From contig NZ_JAEMNX010000015.1 of the NCBI RefSeq assembly GCF_016463975.1, forward strand, positions 1-64,000: 64,000 bases of DNA. Reading direction: 5' to 3'. The stretch's first letter is position 1. Every line of letters begins with the position of its first letter. This DNA is from Marinomonas transparens. Lineage in GTDB: Bacteria; Pseudomonadota; Gammaproteobacteria; Pseudomonadales; Marinomonadaceae. Under the pieces are notes generated by a model. The model had not been told where the DNA came from, searched no databases, and saw nothing but the letters and a program-made list of their open reading frames with translations. The position numbers and the translations under genes were made by a program. Positions 35,629-44,670 of this stretch are shown here, piece after piece.

Positions 35629-36940
35629 TATCGAACTGGCCTTTTTCATGATGGCAGTCCTGCTGATACTCATGAGTATTCGCATTCCCATTGCCCTTGC
35701 CATGTTAGTCTGTGGTGGTATTGGCTATTCCTTAATTGGTGGCATTCCTGCTTTACTGGAATATTTAGGTACAGCGCCTGTCTCTAAATTTTCCAGCTAT
35801 GATCTCTCCGTTGTCCCCCTCTTCCTACTAATGGGAGAACTGGCCACCCGCTCAGGCATTACCGCCGAGCTGTTCAAAACTTGTAATACTTGGATTGGTC
35901 GCCAACGTGGCGGCATTGCCATGGCGGCCATTGCTGGCTGTGCAGCGTTTGGGGCGATTTGCGGGTCATCGTTAGCAACCGCCTCGACCATGGGCAAAGT
36001 CGCTTTACCTGAGATGAAACGCCTAAAATACTCTGGTGCGCTTGCTGCGGGATCGCTGGCAGCCGGTGGCACATTGGGGATTTTGATTCCACCTTCTATG
36101 GTATTAATCATTTTTGCGGTACTGACCGAGCAAAACATTTCGAAAATGTTTATCGCTGCCTTTGTGCCAGGGTTTCTAGCGGCTGGAGGCTATATTCTGG
36201 CGATTGCCATCTATGTTCGAATCTACCCAGAATCAGGCCCACGCGGTGAAAAAACGACTTTAGCGCAAAAAATAAAATCCACGAAAGATGTCTGGCATAT
36301 TACGGGGATTTTCCTCGTGGTATTAGGCGGCATCTATATGGGGATTTTCACGCCAACAGAAGCTGCTTCTGTGGGGGTTATTTTGACGGCTATTTTGGCT
36401 TTCACCCATGGAAAAATGCGCTTGGACGGCCTCTTGGTCTGCTTAATGCGTACCGCCGTTTCTGCGGCGATGATCTTTTTCATCGTCTTAGGAGCGGATC
36501 TTTTTAGTGTCTTTATTGCTCTGTCTAGGTTACCTGATCTAGGGGTAGAGCTGATCCAAAACTCTGGATTATCCGCCTACACCATCCTTGTCCTAATGCT
36601 ACTCACCTACTTGGTGATGGGGTGTTTCCTAGATAGTTTAGCCATGATATTACTGACTATTCCTATCTACTTCCCTATCGTTATTGCCATGGACTTTGGC
36701 ATTCCGCCAGTAGATTTAGGTATTTGGTTTGGTATTTTGGCTCTCATAGTGGTGGAAGTTGGACTCATTACGCCACCTGTTGGCATGAACGTCTTTATCA
36801 TTAAATCCTTCGATGACAGCCTGAAATTAAAAGAATGTTTCAAAGGCGTTATTCCTTTCTTAATATCGGACTTTGTTCGAGTGGCGTTATTGATACTCTT
36901 CCCAGGTATCACACTCGGATTAGTGCATTTAATAAGCTGA
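35621..36940 (+). CDS. dctM: TRAP transporter large permease DctM
   Basis: A 439-residue permease with about 12 hydrophobic segments. The ATG at 35621 overlaps the end of dctQ (ATGAGTAA), is preceded by GGAGG, and gives the normal MSNIELAFF start; the upstream frame is dctQ coding. It has the GSLAAGGTLGILIPPSM motif (about 175-191) and the GLITPPVGMNVF segment (about 384-395) of DctM proteins. It moves the solute with sodium. A strong terminator at 36959 ends the unit. Confidence 0.9.
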   Translation: MSNIELAFFMMAVLLILMSIRIPIALAMLVCGGIGYSLIGGIPALLEYLGTAPVSKFSSYDLSVVPLFLLMGELATRSGITAELFKTCNTWIGRQRGGIAMAAIAGCAAFGAICGSSLATASTMGKVALPEMKRLKYSGALAAGSLAAGGTLGILIPPSMVLIIFAVLTEQNISKMFIAAFVPGFLAAGGYILAIAIYVRIYPESGPRGEKTTLAQKIKSTKDVWHITGIFLVVLGGIYMGIFTPTEAASVGVILTAILAFTHGKMRLDGLLVCLMRTAVSAAMIFFIVLGADLFSVFIALSRLPDLGVELIQNSGLSAYTILVLMLLTYLVMGCFLDSLAMILLTIPIYFPIVIAMDFGIPPVDLGIWFGILALIVVEVGLITPPVGMNVFIIKSFDDSLKLKECFKGVIPFLISDFVRVALLILFPGITLGLVHLIS

Positions 36941-36958
36941 TATTGATCTACAAAACTG

Positions 36959-36996
36959 AAAAGGGCTGGAAAAATCAACAATGAACCAGCCCTTTT
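36959..36996 (+). terminator. Rho-independent terminator after dctM
   Basis: AAAAGGGCTGG pairs with CCAGCCCTTTT around a 16-base loop, ending in T residues. Confidence 0.85.
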
Positions 36997-37086
36997 AATT
37001 AGACAAAACAACAGTTTAGAAGTGCAACAGTTTTTGTTTTTCTACTATAATGGCAAAAGTATTAACCAACAATGATTGAGGCTCGA

Positions 37087-37545
37087 ATGGCTGACGACAA
37101 AAAAACCACTGACACTCCCGTAGATTTTGGCATATTAGACACTCTCATTGGTTATCGTTTACGTCGTGCCCAAATGAACTTCTTTACCAAGTTCTCAGAA
37201 GTGTGCTCTGACCTTGGCATCAGTCCCGGCCTCTTTGCCGTTATAGTTATCGTTGAAAAAAACCCAGGATTAACCCAAACGGCTGTTGCACAGGCTTTAG
37301 GTAATGATAGATCAGCCATGGTAGCCGCGGTTGATAAACTTGAAGGCATGGACATTATTGAACGTCGACCAGCAAAAAATGACCGACGTTCCTATGCCTT
37401 ATTTATGACCCAATACGGCCAAGATTATTTTAAAAAATTAACTAAACGAGTGATGGAATACGAACAGGCAATGGCATCACGCTTAAAAGATGATGACGAA
37501 GTCACATGGCTATTAGAAAAGCTACAAATCTTATCGAAAGACTGA
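37087..37545 (+). CDS. MarR-family transcriptional regulator
   Basis: A 152-residue winged-helix repressor. The ATG at 37087 is chosen because GAGG lies five bases before it; an upstream ATG (37072) has no such signal. The HTH and wing read LTQTAVAQALGNDRSAMVAAVDKLEG then RRPAKNDRRSY. It resembles the hydroxycinnamate-responsive MarR group (FerR/CouR type), which is released by an aromatic acyl-CoA. Adjacency to a TRAP transporter and ligase genes supports local control, with the inducer being inferred. Confidence 0.8.
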   Translation: MADDKKTTDTPVDFGILDTLIGYRLRRAQMNFFTKFSEVCSDLGISPGLFAVIVIVEKNPGLTQTAVAQALGNDRSAMVAAVDKLEGMDIIERRPAKNDRRSYALFMTQYGQDYFKKLTKRVMEYEQAMASRLKDDDEVTWLLEKLQILSKD

Positions 37546-37580
37546 GGCTTAGTAGATTTCTTCGTACCTTTCTTACAAAT

Positions 37581-37620
37581 CTTGTACTGGTGATCAAAAA
37601 GCTTTTATCACTCGTACAAG
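37581..37620. terminator. Long nested palindrome between convergent genes
   Basis: CTTGTAC/GTACAAG arms enclose GTGAT/ATCAC arms around an AT-rich loop, between the end of the MarR gene and the leftward kinase. No T-run follows on either side, so terminator function is uncertain. Confidence 0.45.
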
Positions 37621-37625
37621 CTGTC

Positions 37626-40600
37626 TTAACTCACCTCAGCCAATGCAGCCATAATAATCGCCAATTCCTCTTCTACCTGAGCACTTAACTCGACAGTATC
37701 AATCGTCGCTAGACAATCTTCAATGAGCGCTTGATCTTCTGATGCGATTAAGCCTTGCTCAAATGACAAAAGACGTTTAGATAAACCGGTTAAGCCCATG
37801 GTCAAACAGGAACCTTTTAAGGTATGTAGACCCTCTAATGTTAACGCTTTATCTTTCTGTTTAGCGCCTTTATTAATACTGTCTAACAAGTTTTTAGATT
37901 CAAGTGCAAAACCATCCACAAGGCTCGTCAACAAATCCGTGCTGCCACCAAAGCGATCCAAAATGGAATGAATCTCTTCAACTTTAGACCCAGTCGTTAA
38001 GGCTTTATCTCCATGTTCAAGCACTTCCTGAACTGGCGGCTTCTGACTCTCACTCTCAATGGTGGTCTCAGTCTGCACAACCTTTACGTATGACTGAATA
38101 CATTTCACCATCAGCTCTAAATCTAACGGTTTACCGAGGTGGTCATTCATACCCGCATCCAAACAGCGCTGACGATCTAAATTAGAAACATTAGCCGTCA
38201 TCGCAATAATTGGCAGCGGGAGAAAACGTTTATCCTTTCGAATTCTGCGTGTTGCTTCTAGACCGTCAATATCCGGCATCTGCATATCCATCAGCACAAG
38301 GTCAAATGTCCCTTCCTGTTGCTCACATACTTTTTCAACGCCTTCAATGCCGCCTTCAGCCAAAGTGACCGTGGCACCTTCTGCAGTCAGTAATTCGTCA
38401 GCGACCTGACGGTTAAAAGCATTATCTTCTATCAACAAGATATTCACTCCTGCCAAGCGCTTAGCACAAACCCCATCGGCAAGTTGTGCAACAAACTCCT
38501 TGCCATCTGACACAGCCTGATAAACAGATTCAGATAGTTGACTCAGGGTGACAGGCTTCAGCAAATAATCTGAGAACAAACCGGTTTCATTGCTATTGTT
38601 TAGACGATCATTTGGATTATTCGTCAACATAATAATTTTGGGACATGAACCTTCTGCAAGTTGGGCATGAAGAAATGCTACCCCGTCTAGACCTTCAAAG
38701 TTTGGCATATGTGCATCCAACAAAATCGCATCAAACGCCTCTTCATTTGCTTGTGAAGCAAGTATAAGATCTACCGCTTGTTGTCCAGTCTCAGCCGTTA
38801 CGCCAGTCCAACCCAAGGTACGGATCATACGAAGAAACATAGCTTGTGAGACCCTGTTGCTTTCAACGACTAAAATACGTATGGAGCGTCTTGTTTGTGT
38901 ATCAATAAGTTGTTTTTGTTGGGTCATTTCTGCAATTGGCAACTCTATTGTGAAATGAAAGCAACTGCCTTCTCCTACCACACTCTCAACCAGCAGCTCG
39001 CCTCCCATTAACTCAACAAACCGACGACAAATCACTAAACCAAGACCTGACCCGCCAAAACGCCTTGCGGTGGAAGATTCCGCCTGAGAGAAGACATCAA
39101 AAATGTGTTCACGCTGATCTTCCGAAATGCCAATCCCTGTATCTCTCACCGCAACAGCAAGCCGAGCAACATTTCCTTTAGTAGCAAGGCATTTGACCTC
39201 TAGAGTAACGACACCTTCTAAAGTGAACTTTAAGGCATTACTGCTTAAATTAATCAGTATCTGTAAGAGCCTCATCTGATCTCCGATAAGAAAAGGGGGA
39301 ATGTCCTTATCAATATCAAATACCAGCTCAACCCCGTTATCTCTATTCGTGCCTGACAACACAGTCGAGAGTTCAAACAATAACTCTTCCAGTTCAAACG
39401 GCGCATGGTCAAGCTCTAACTTGCCTGCATCTACTTTAGAAAAATCCAAAATATCATTGATCAAATTCAGTAAGGATTTTGCTGCGATTTGGGCTTTAGA
39501 AATATAGTCATGTTGCTGATTCGATAAATTCGTACGCAGTACCAGATGCAGCATGCCCAATACCGCATTCATTGGAGTGCGTATTTCGTGGCTCATATTA
39601 GCAAGAAAGTCTGACTTAGCCGCGCTCGCCGCATCCGCCTCGTCCTTGGCTTTACGTAGCCAGGTTTCTAAATTCCGTTCATCGGTAATATCACGATTAA
39701 TACCGGTTACCTTAAGCGCCTTCCCATTCTCATCCCTTTCCACAAACGCACCCGATTTAAGATAACGGACACTGTCATCCGGTAACACAATTCGAATTAC
39801 ACGGTCATACTCTTCCACCCCCTTTATTGCATTATTCAATGCAGATATGGCGCTCTCTCGATCTTCTGGGTGGACTCTATTGTACCAGTGCTCATAGGTG
39901 ATACCTTCTTCCCTTAGCGATAATGGATAATGATAGATCTCAAATAAAGTATCGCTCCATTCCAAAGTATGACTCGTCAAATCTAGATGCCAAATTCCCA
40001 ATTGTGCTACCTGCGCCGCCATCAACAACTGATCTCTGGCTGAAATGAGCGCCTGCTGACTCGCCTTCTGTTCAGAGATATCCTGCGCCATGCCCAAAAC
40101 ACCCACCATCTCACCGCTAGAGTCTTTCATGGTCGTAATCACTAATGACACGGGAATAATCTCGCCATTCTTAGCAACATAGCTCCACTCTTGTCGGTCG
40201 TAATCATTCTTATAGGCTTTATAAGATAAAGTCGCGAGGCCTTCCGGCACTCTTCGTCCAGTTTCCGCCTGCAACTCTTTATGGCGAGCTTCCACCTCAG
40301 ATTGGAGATGAAAATCTAGCGGCGTCAGTTTACCGATGGCTTCCTCAGAAGAATAACCCAACATTCTTTCAGCGCCTGAATTGAATAATTTAATAATGCC
40401 ATTCAGATCTGTGGCCACAATGGCAATTTCCGAAGACGAATCTAAAACATTGTTCAGAAGTAAATTGGACTCCCGTAATTCGGTCGTTCTCTCTCTTACT
40501 TGCTTCTCAAGACTCGTATTGAGTTCACGAATTTTTGCTTCGGCTTCTTTCTGATGGGAAATATCACGAACCGACTTAGAAGCCCCAACAACTTGGCCTA

Positions 40601-41924
40601 AATGATTGATAATCGGTGATACGGAAACGGCAACCGCTATCTCAGCCCCTGACTTGGTTTTGCGCCAAGTCTCAAAAGGCATAATCGCGGTTTTATTCTT
40701 TAAACTAGCAAGCACCCTTTCTTCTTCATAACGAAGCGAATCTGGTACCAGAAGCTCCATAACTGTCTTGCCAATCGCCTCCTCTTTACTGAACCCTAAA
40801 AGTCGCTCAGCACCACGGTTCCAACTGGTAATCTTGCCATCCAACGTCTTACTGATAATACCGTCAGCAGAACTTTCCACCACCGCCGTTATCATAGACT
40901 GTTGTGTTTCTACTTCTCGACGGCGGGTAATATTCACTCTAATCGCCCCAAGTAAAAAAGTAACCAAAAAGCTAATCAGCACACCTGTCGCCGCAATTTT
41001 ATAAATACTAGGTAAATTAAGATCTTCAATAAACAACGGAGAAACGGCGACTCCTCCTCGCCACTTTCGGCCAAAAATAGAATACTCTTCAGCATGTTCA
41101 AACACTCTGGTAATTAACTGCCCCTTAGTATAAAAACGTTCCCCTTCCTCTGAATCCGTTATATCAAACAGCTCGAAATGCTGACGACTGGTATCTATCT
41201 CTAAATCCGCTAATACCCCGTCCATCGACAAAGGCGCATAACTCCAACCAAAGCCCATTTCCAACCGCTCTTCAAGCAAGCTTGGTACAACATCGCCGCG
41301 ATATATAGGCAAGAAAATCACAAAAAACTGTTCAAGTTTTCCAGTCGATTGCTCTTCTAAGATAGGCGCACTAAGTCGAGTTTCACCACTCTCCAGTGCT
41401 GCACGGGCGGCGTCTCGGCGTTTTTTTTCAGACGCTATATCCAGTCCTATGCTTTGCTCGTTTCTGGCAATAGGCTCAACGTACTGAATCACGTAACGCT
41501 CACCAATATTGGGGGACAGCTCTTTAATGGTAAACAACGGCCAACCACTTTTTCTCGTAATATCAACAAACCCTTCCTCGTTAACCTGAGACACACGACG
41601 AACAAAGCCAAAGCCCTTCGCTCCTGGAAATGCCGTGTCTATATTCAAAGCTGAACCGTAGCGCTGAAAAGTAGCCCTATCTATGTCATGCTCTCCTGCC
41701 ATTAAAATGGCCCCTCGGGCGCCTTTTAAGCCATATTTATAAAGTTGAATTCGAGAAATAACAGCCTGCATCGCATTCTTGGAGGCATGCTCTGTAGCTT
41801 TAGCAATACGCATCGTATTACTTTGATAAACAATATTCGTTACAAATGCTGTAAGACTCAGACTAATAAGCAGTGTAAAAAAAACCAACGGATGGAAAAT
41901 ATTTTTAGAGAACTTCCCGCTCAT
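37626..41924 (-). CDS. Large CHASE/PAS hybrid sensor histidine kinase
   Basis: A 1432-residue membrane sensor. Order: membrane helix (about 12-32), periplasmic CHASE domain (about 45-280), second helix (about 305-325), three PAS/PAC domains (about 345-460, 490-610, 630-750), HisKA with NMSHEIRTPMN, HATPase (to about 990), receiver 1 (about 1010-1130), receiver 2 (about 1155-1275), and a C-terminal Hpt domain with HTLKGSC. Receiver 2 has the normal acidic pair (IEDN) and LMDMQMP phosphoacceptor. Receiver 1 has VVESN in place of the usual acidic pair, so its phosphorylation is doubtful. Complete phosphorelay in one chain; signal unknown. Single gene. Confidence 0.85.
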   Translation of the reverse strand: MSGKFSKNIFHPLVFFTLLISLSLTAFVTNIVYQSNTMRIAKATEHASKNAMQAVISRIQLYKYGLKGARGAILMAGEHDIDRATFQRYGSALNIDTAFPGAKGFGFVRRVSQVNEEGFVDITRKSGWPLFTIKELSPNIGERYVIQYVEPIARNEQSIGLDIASEKKRRDAARAALESGETRLSAPILEEQSTGKLEQFFVIFLPIYRGDVVPSLLEERLEMGFGWSYAPLSMDGVLADLEIDTSRQHFELFDITDSEEGERFYTKGQLITRVFEHAEEYSIFGRKWRGGVAVSPLFIEDLNLPSIYKIAATGVLISFLVTFLLGAIRVNITRRREVETQQSMITAVVESSADGIISKTLDGKITSWNRGAERLLGFSKEEAIGKTVMELLVPDSLRYEEERVLASLKNKTAIMPFETWRKTKSGAEIAVAVSVSPIINHLGQVVGASKSVRDISHQKEAEAKIRELNTSLEKQVRERTTELRESNLLLNNVLDSSSEIAIVATDLNGIIKLFNSGAERMLGYSSEEAIGKLTPLDFHLQSEVEARHKELQAETGRRVPEGLATLSYKAYKNDYDRQEWSYVAKNGEIIPVSLVITTMKDSSGEMVGVLGMAQDISEQKASQQALISARDQLLMAAQVAQLGIWHLDLTSHTLEWSDTLFEIYHYPLSLREEGITYEHWYNRVHPEDRESAISALNNAIKGVEEYDRVIRIVLPDDSVRYLKSGAFVERDENGKALKVTGINRDITDERNLETWLRKAKDEADAASAAKSDFLANMSHEIRTPMNAVLGMLHLVLRTNLSNQQHDYISKAQIAAKSLLNLINDILDFSKVDAGKLELDHAPFELEELLFELSTVLSGTNRDNGVELVFDIDKDIPPFLIGDQMRLLQILINLSSNALKFTLEGVVTLEVKCLATKGNVARLAVAVRDTGIGISEDQREHIFDVFSQAESSTARRFGGSGLGLVICRRFVELMGGELLVESVVGEGSCFHFTIELPIAEMTQQKQLIDTQTRRSIRILVVESNRVSQAMFLRMIRTLGWTGVTAETGQQAVDLILASQANEEAFDAILLDAHMPNFEGLDGVAFLHAQLAEGSCPKIIMLTNNPNDRLNNSNETGLFSDYLLKPVTLSQLSESVYQAVSDGKEFVAQLADGVCAKRLAGVNILLIEDNAFNRQVADELLTAEGATVTLAEGGIEGVEKVCEQQEGTFDLVLMDMQMPDIDGLEATRRIRKDKRFLPLPIIAMTANVSNLDRQRCLDAGMNDHLGKPLDLELMVKCIQSYVKVVQTETTIESESQKPPVQEVLEHGDKALTTGSKVEEIHSILDRFGGSTDLLTSLVDGFALESKNLLDSINKGAKQKDKALTLEGLHTLKGSCLTMGLTGLSKRLLSFEQGLIASEDQALIEDCLATIDTVELSAQVEEELAIIMAALAEVS

Positions 41925-42458
41925 ATGTTGCCTCCAATGGCAAACTTCATATTAGAAAAACAATAAAAATCAAACAATTACTAAAGTAATAGAAAATAGT
42001 TTATAAGCATAAAGTGTAGTCTAGAGGAAAATATTTTTTCCTTTATTAAGAAAAAACAAAAGAAAAAACAACAAATTTTTACCCATTTAAAACCAAGTAG
42101 AAATTAAGGAATGGGTGAACAAGTCCTCATGCCCCTGCATTGCCCTAATAACCTATATCCATATAGACATCAGCATGTGGATAAAAGCCTGTTATTCGAG
42201 GCGAGTAACGAACCTAAATAGTGAGCCTATTTTCGAGGTGATCAACAAAAAATTCAGGCTTTTAGGTCACGTCCTGTGAGCCTTAGTAGACTTATTCACA
42301 CCTTCCTTAACTTCCCCCGATGAATACTTTCCACCTGTATTTCACCGTTAACAACAAAAAATGCCTTTGTTTTCTTGTTTCATATCAAACTATGAAACAC
42401 CAATTAAACACGCTATAACTTTTTAGGCTATAACAAGTATTGAAATATAAAGGACTGG
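41925..42458. other. Divergent intergenic region
   Basis: About 530 bases, AT-rich, without a gene. It holds a palindrome near 42377 (listed separately) and A-rich tracts (about 42040-42075), possibly bent DNA. No RNA gene was recognised. Confidence 0.5.
42377..42398. promoter_or_regulatory. Operator-like palindrome upstream of 2-hydroxyacid dehydrogenase
   Basis: GTTTCATA and TATGAAAC are perfect eight-base arms around a six-base spacer, about 60 bases upstream of the dehydrogenase start. Confidence 0.45.
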
Positions 42459-43457
42459 ATGACTTTAATGAAAATCGCTGTTTTCTCATGCAAACCCTAT
42501 GATAAAAGAACTCTATCAACATGCGCTCATGGCACTCATTTAGAAATGACCTATTTCGAGAGCCGTCTCAGCATGGAGACCATCAGCTTGGTAAAAGACT
42601 TTGATGCTGTGTCCTGCTTTGTCAACGATGACGTAAACTCCGAAGTCATTCACAAGCTAAAAGAACAGGGCATCAACACCATTGCATTGCGCTGTGCGGG
42701 TTTCAATAACGTCGACCTCTATGCGGCAAAGGCCGTCGGCATTCATGTTTTCCATGTCCCCGATTACAGTCCAACGTCCGTGGCAGAGCATGCTGTTGCC
42801 CTTATTATGACGTTAAACCGAAAAACCCATCGCTCTTACCACAGGGTAAAAGAGGGCAACTTTGCCTTAGAAGGCTTGTTAGGGTTTAACTTGCAAGGTA
42901 AAACCGTCGGCTGTGTTGGTACAGGCCGTATTGGCGCGGCATTTTGCCATATTATGAAAGGCTTTGGCTGTCATGTTATCTGCTACGACATCATGCCGTC
43001 ACAGGAACTCATCGACCTAGGTTGTGAATACCTAGATTTGGAAAGTCTCTACCAAGAAAGCGACATCATTAGCTTACACTGCCCCTTGAATGCTTCTACT
43101 CATCATTTAATCAACAGTAAAAGCTTAGCCAAAATGAAAGACGGCGTGATGATCATCAACACCAGTCGTGGCGCACTGGTTCACGCCCAAGAAGCCATCG
43201 ATGGCTTATATAGCAAAAAAATTGGTTACTTAGGACTGGATGTATACGAACAGGAAGGCGCTATTTTCTTTGAAGACATGTCCTCCCGCATTATTCAAGA
43301 CAGCGTCTTCCAACTCATGCTGACTTTTCCCAATGTCGTTGTCACAGGACACCAAGGCTACTTCACCGAAGAAGCCCTAAACCATATAGCAGAAACCACC
43401 ATAGATAACCTACTCAACCATCAAAATGGTAAAAACGCACCTAGGCAGTTGGCTTAA
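42459..43457 (+). CDS. D-lactate-dehydrogenase-type 2-hydroxyacid dehydrogenase
   Basis: A 332-residue NAD-dependent D-2-hydroxyacid dehydrogenase. The cofactor loop GTGRIG (about 151-156) and catalytic Arg (TSRGALV), Glu (DVYEQEG) and His (GHQGYF) are all present, matching LdhA-type fermentative D-lactate dehydrogenases. It would reduce pyruvate or a related 2-oxoacid to the D-hydroxyacid. AAGGA precedes the first ATG; an in-frame ATG three codons later is possible. It lies immediately upstream of the SorC regulator with a long inverted repeat between; a shared role in sugar catabolism is inferred. Confidence 0.8.
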   Translation: MTLMKIAVFSCKPYDKRTLSTCAHGTHLEMTYFESRLSMETISLVKDFDAVSCFVNDDVNSEVIHKLKEQGINTIALRCAGFNNVDLYAAKAVGIHVFHVPDYSPTSVAEHAVALIMTLNRKTHRSYHRVKEGNFALEGLLGFNLQGKTVGCVGTGRIGAAFCHIMKGFGCHVICYDIMPSQELIDLGCEYLDLESLYQESDIISLHCPLNASTHHLINSKSLAKMKDGVMIINTSRGALVHAQEAIDGLYSKKIGYLGLDVYEQEGAIFFEDMSSRIIQDSVFQLMLTFPNVVVTGHQGYFTEEALNHIAETTIDNLLNHQNGKNAPRQLA

Positions 43458-43470
43458 AACATCATCAGGT

Positions 43471-43531
43471 TAAACAGTCGTATTTTATGGTATGATCGTT
43501 GCTATTATTAGACGTAAAATACGACTGTTTA
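43471..43531. promoter_or_regulatory. Perfect 17-bp inverted repeat upstream of SorC regulator
   Basis: TAAACAGTCGTATTTTA (43471-43487) and its exact reverse complement (43515-43531) flank a 27-base spacer that includes the likely promoter start region, just ahead of the regulator's ATG at 43546. Spaced dyads of this size fit tetrameric SorC/DeoR-type autoregulation and looping. Confidence 0.7.
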
Positions 43532-43545
43532 GAGACTTCATAATA

Positions 43546-44496
43546 ATGTCAAAAGCTGACGAAAAAAGGCTGCTGTTAAAAATAGCCACACTGTATTACC
43601 AAGATGGTTTAAAACAAGCGGACATCGCAAAAACACTGCGTTTATCCCAGTCTCAAGTATCCCGAGCCATTACCCGCTGCCTAAAAGAAGGCATAGTAAA
43701 AATCAGTGTTATCCAACCTCCTTCAGTATTCATTGGCTTAGAATCCCAAATTCAACAACGTTTTAACGTGCCCAATGTGATCGTGGTCGATATCGAAGAC
43801 AACCCGAGCGATGCGCAGATAAAAAGAGTCATTGGCTCTTCCGCTGCCCATTATTTAGATACCTCATTACGCGATGGTGACCTAATTGGTATTTCTTCTT
43901 GGAGTGACACCATTCGCTCTATGGTTGACCAGATGCATGCCACCAAAGCCAAGGCGAAAGGCCTAATTCAATTGCTTGGTGGTGTCGGCCATAACGGGAA
44001 TATTCAAGCCACCATTTTGACCAAAAACATGGCCGATATTCTGTCTTGTCCAGCTTATATGCTACCCGCTCAAAGTATTGAGCAATCCTTAGTGGAAAAA
44101 GACAAACTACTCAGTACCGAAGAGGTATCCGAAGTGGTTGACATGTTCAATCAAGTGAATCTTGCCATTGTCGGCATTGGCATGCTCGAACCTTCTAACC
44201 TGCTACGTAACTCTGGCAACTATTACGACACCAAACTACTTAAAGAATTCGCTGACAAGGGTGCCGTTGGCGATATCTGTTTACATTATTATGATAAAAA
44301 CGGCACTCCCATGATGGCGTTGAAAGACGACCCCGTCATCGGCATGTCACTAGAACAATTAGAAGCCTGTGAACTGGTCGTCGCCCTAGCGGGCGGAGCA
44401 GATAAGGTAGAAGCGATAAAAGGCGCGCTGTCAGGAAATTACATCGACGTGTTGATTACCGATCGGGTTACTGCAGAAGCAATCTTAAAGCATTAA
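43546..44496 (+). CDS. SorC/DeoR-type sugar-binding transcriptional regulator
   Basis: A 316-residue regulator. An N-terminal HTH (about 20-45, LKQADIAKTLRLSQSQVSRAI) is followed by the SorC sugar-phosphate-binding domain (about 60-310). The ATG at 43546 is chosen because MSKADEKRLLLKIA is the family-type start and the upstream extension runs through the 17-bp inverted repeat. It is a likely controller of the adjacent sugar ABC/transketolase genes and of itself; the effector is probably a sugar phosphate. Confidence 0.85.
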   Translation: MSKADEKRLLLKIATLYYQDGLKQADIAKTLRLSQSQVSRAITRCLKEGIVKISVIQPPSVFIGLESQIQQRFNVPNVIVVDIEDNPSDAQIKRVIGSSAAHYLDTSLRDGDLIGISSWSDTIRSMVDQMHATKAKAKGLIQLLGGVGHNGNIQATILTKNMADILSCPAYMLPAQSIEQSLVEKDKLLSTEEVSEVVDMFNQVNLAIVGIGMLEPSNLLRNSGNYYDTKLLKEFADKGAVGDICLHYYDKNGTPMMALKDDPVIGMSLEQLEACELVVALAGGADKVEAIKGALSGNYIDVLITDRVTAEAILKH

Positions 44497-44511
44497 CCTA
44501 AGCAACACTTG

Positions 44512-44649
44512 TTAACAGCCAACGACCACCCTTTGATAACGATTTTGCCAGTAATCATATTTTCCTTGTCTGGGGAGGAATAGAGTTCCATCACTTTCGA
44601 GTGCTGACAACTCTTCCTTATTTTTCCACCAGCCAATTACAAGCCCAGC
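44512..44649 (-). pseudogene. C-terminal remnant of a second FGGY sugar kinase
   Basis: Read leftward this frame gives AGLVIGWWKNKEELSALE then LFLPRQGKYDYWQNRY and a stop. It aligns closely with the last ~45 residues of the intact FGGY kinase at 49962-51479 (AGLAIGWWQTTEELAQLE, LFTPRQEKQAYWQARY). No upstream kinase sequence precedes it, only the rpiB-like gene. It is the tail of a deleted paralogue. A CCCAGC/GCTGGG hairpin sits between the fragment and the isomerase gene. Confidence 0.8.
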
Positions 44650-44660
44650 AAAAAGCTGGG
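44644..44660 (-). terminator. Short hairpin after isomerase gene
   Basis: CCCAGC pairs with GCTGGG around AAAAA, immediately beyond the isomerase stop codon in its direction of transcription. Confidence 0.45.
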
Positions 44661-44670
44661 GATTATCATC

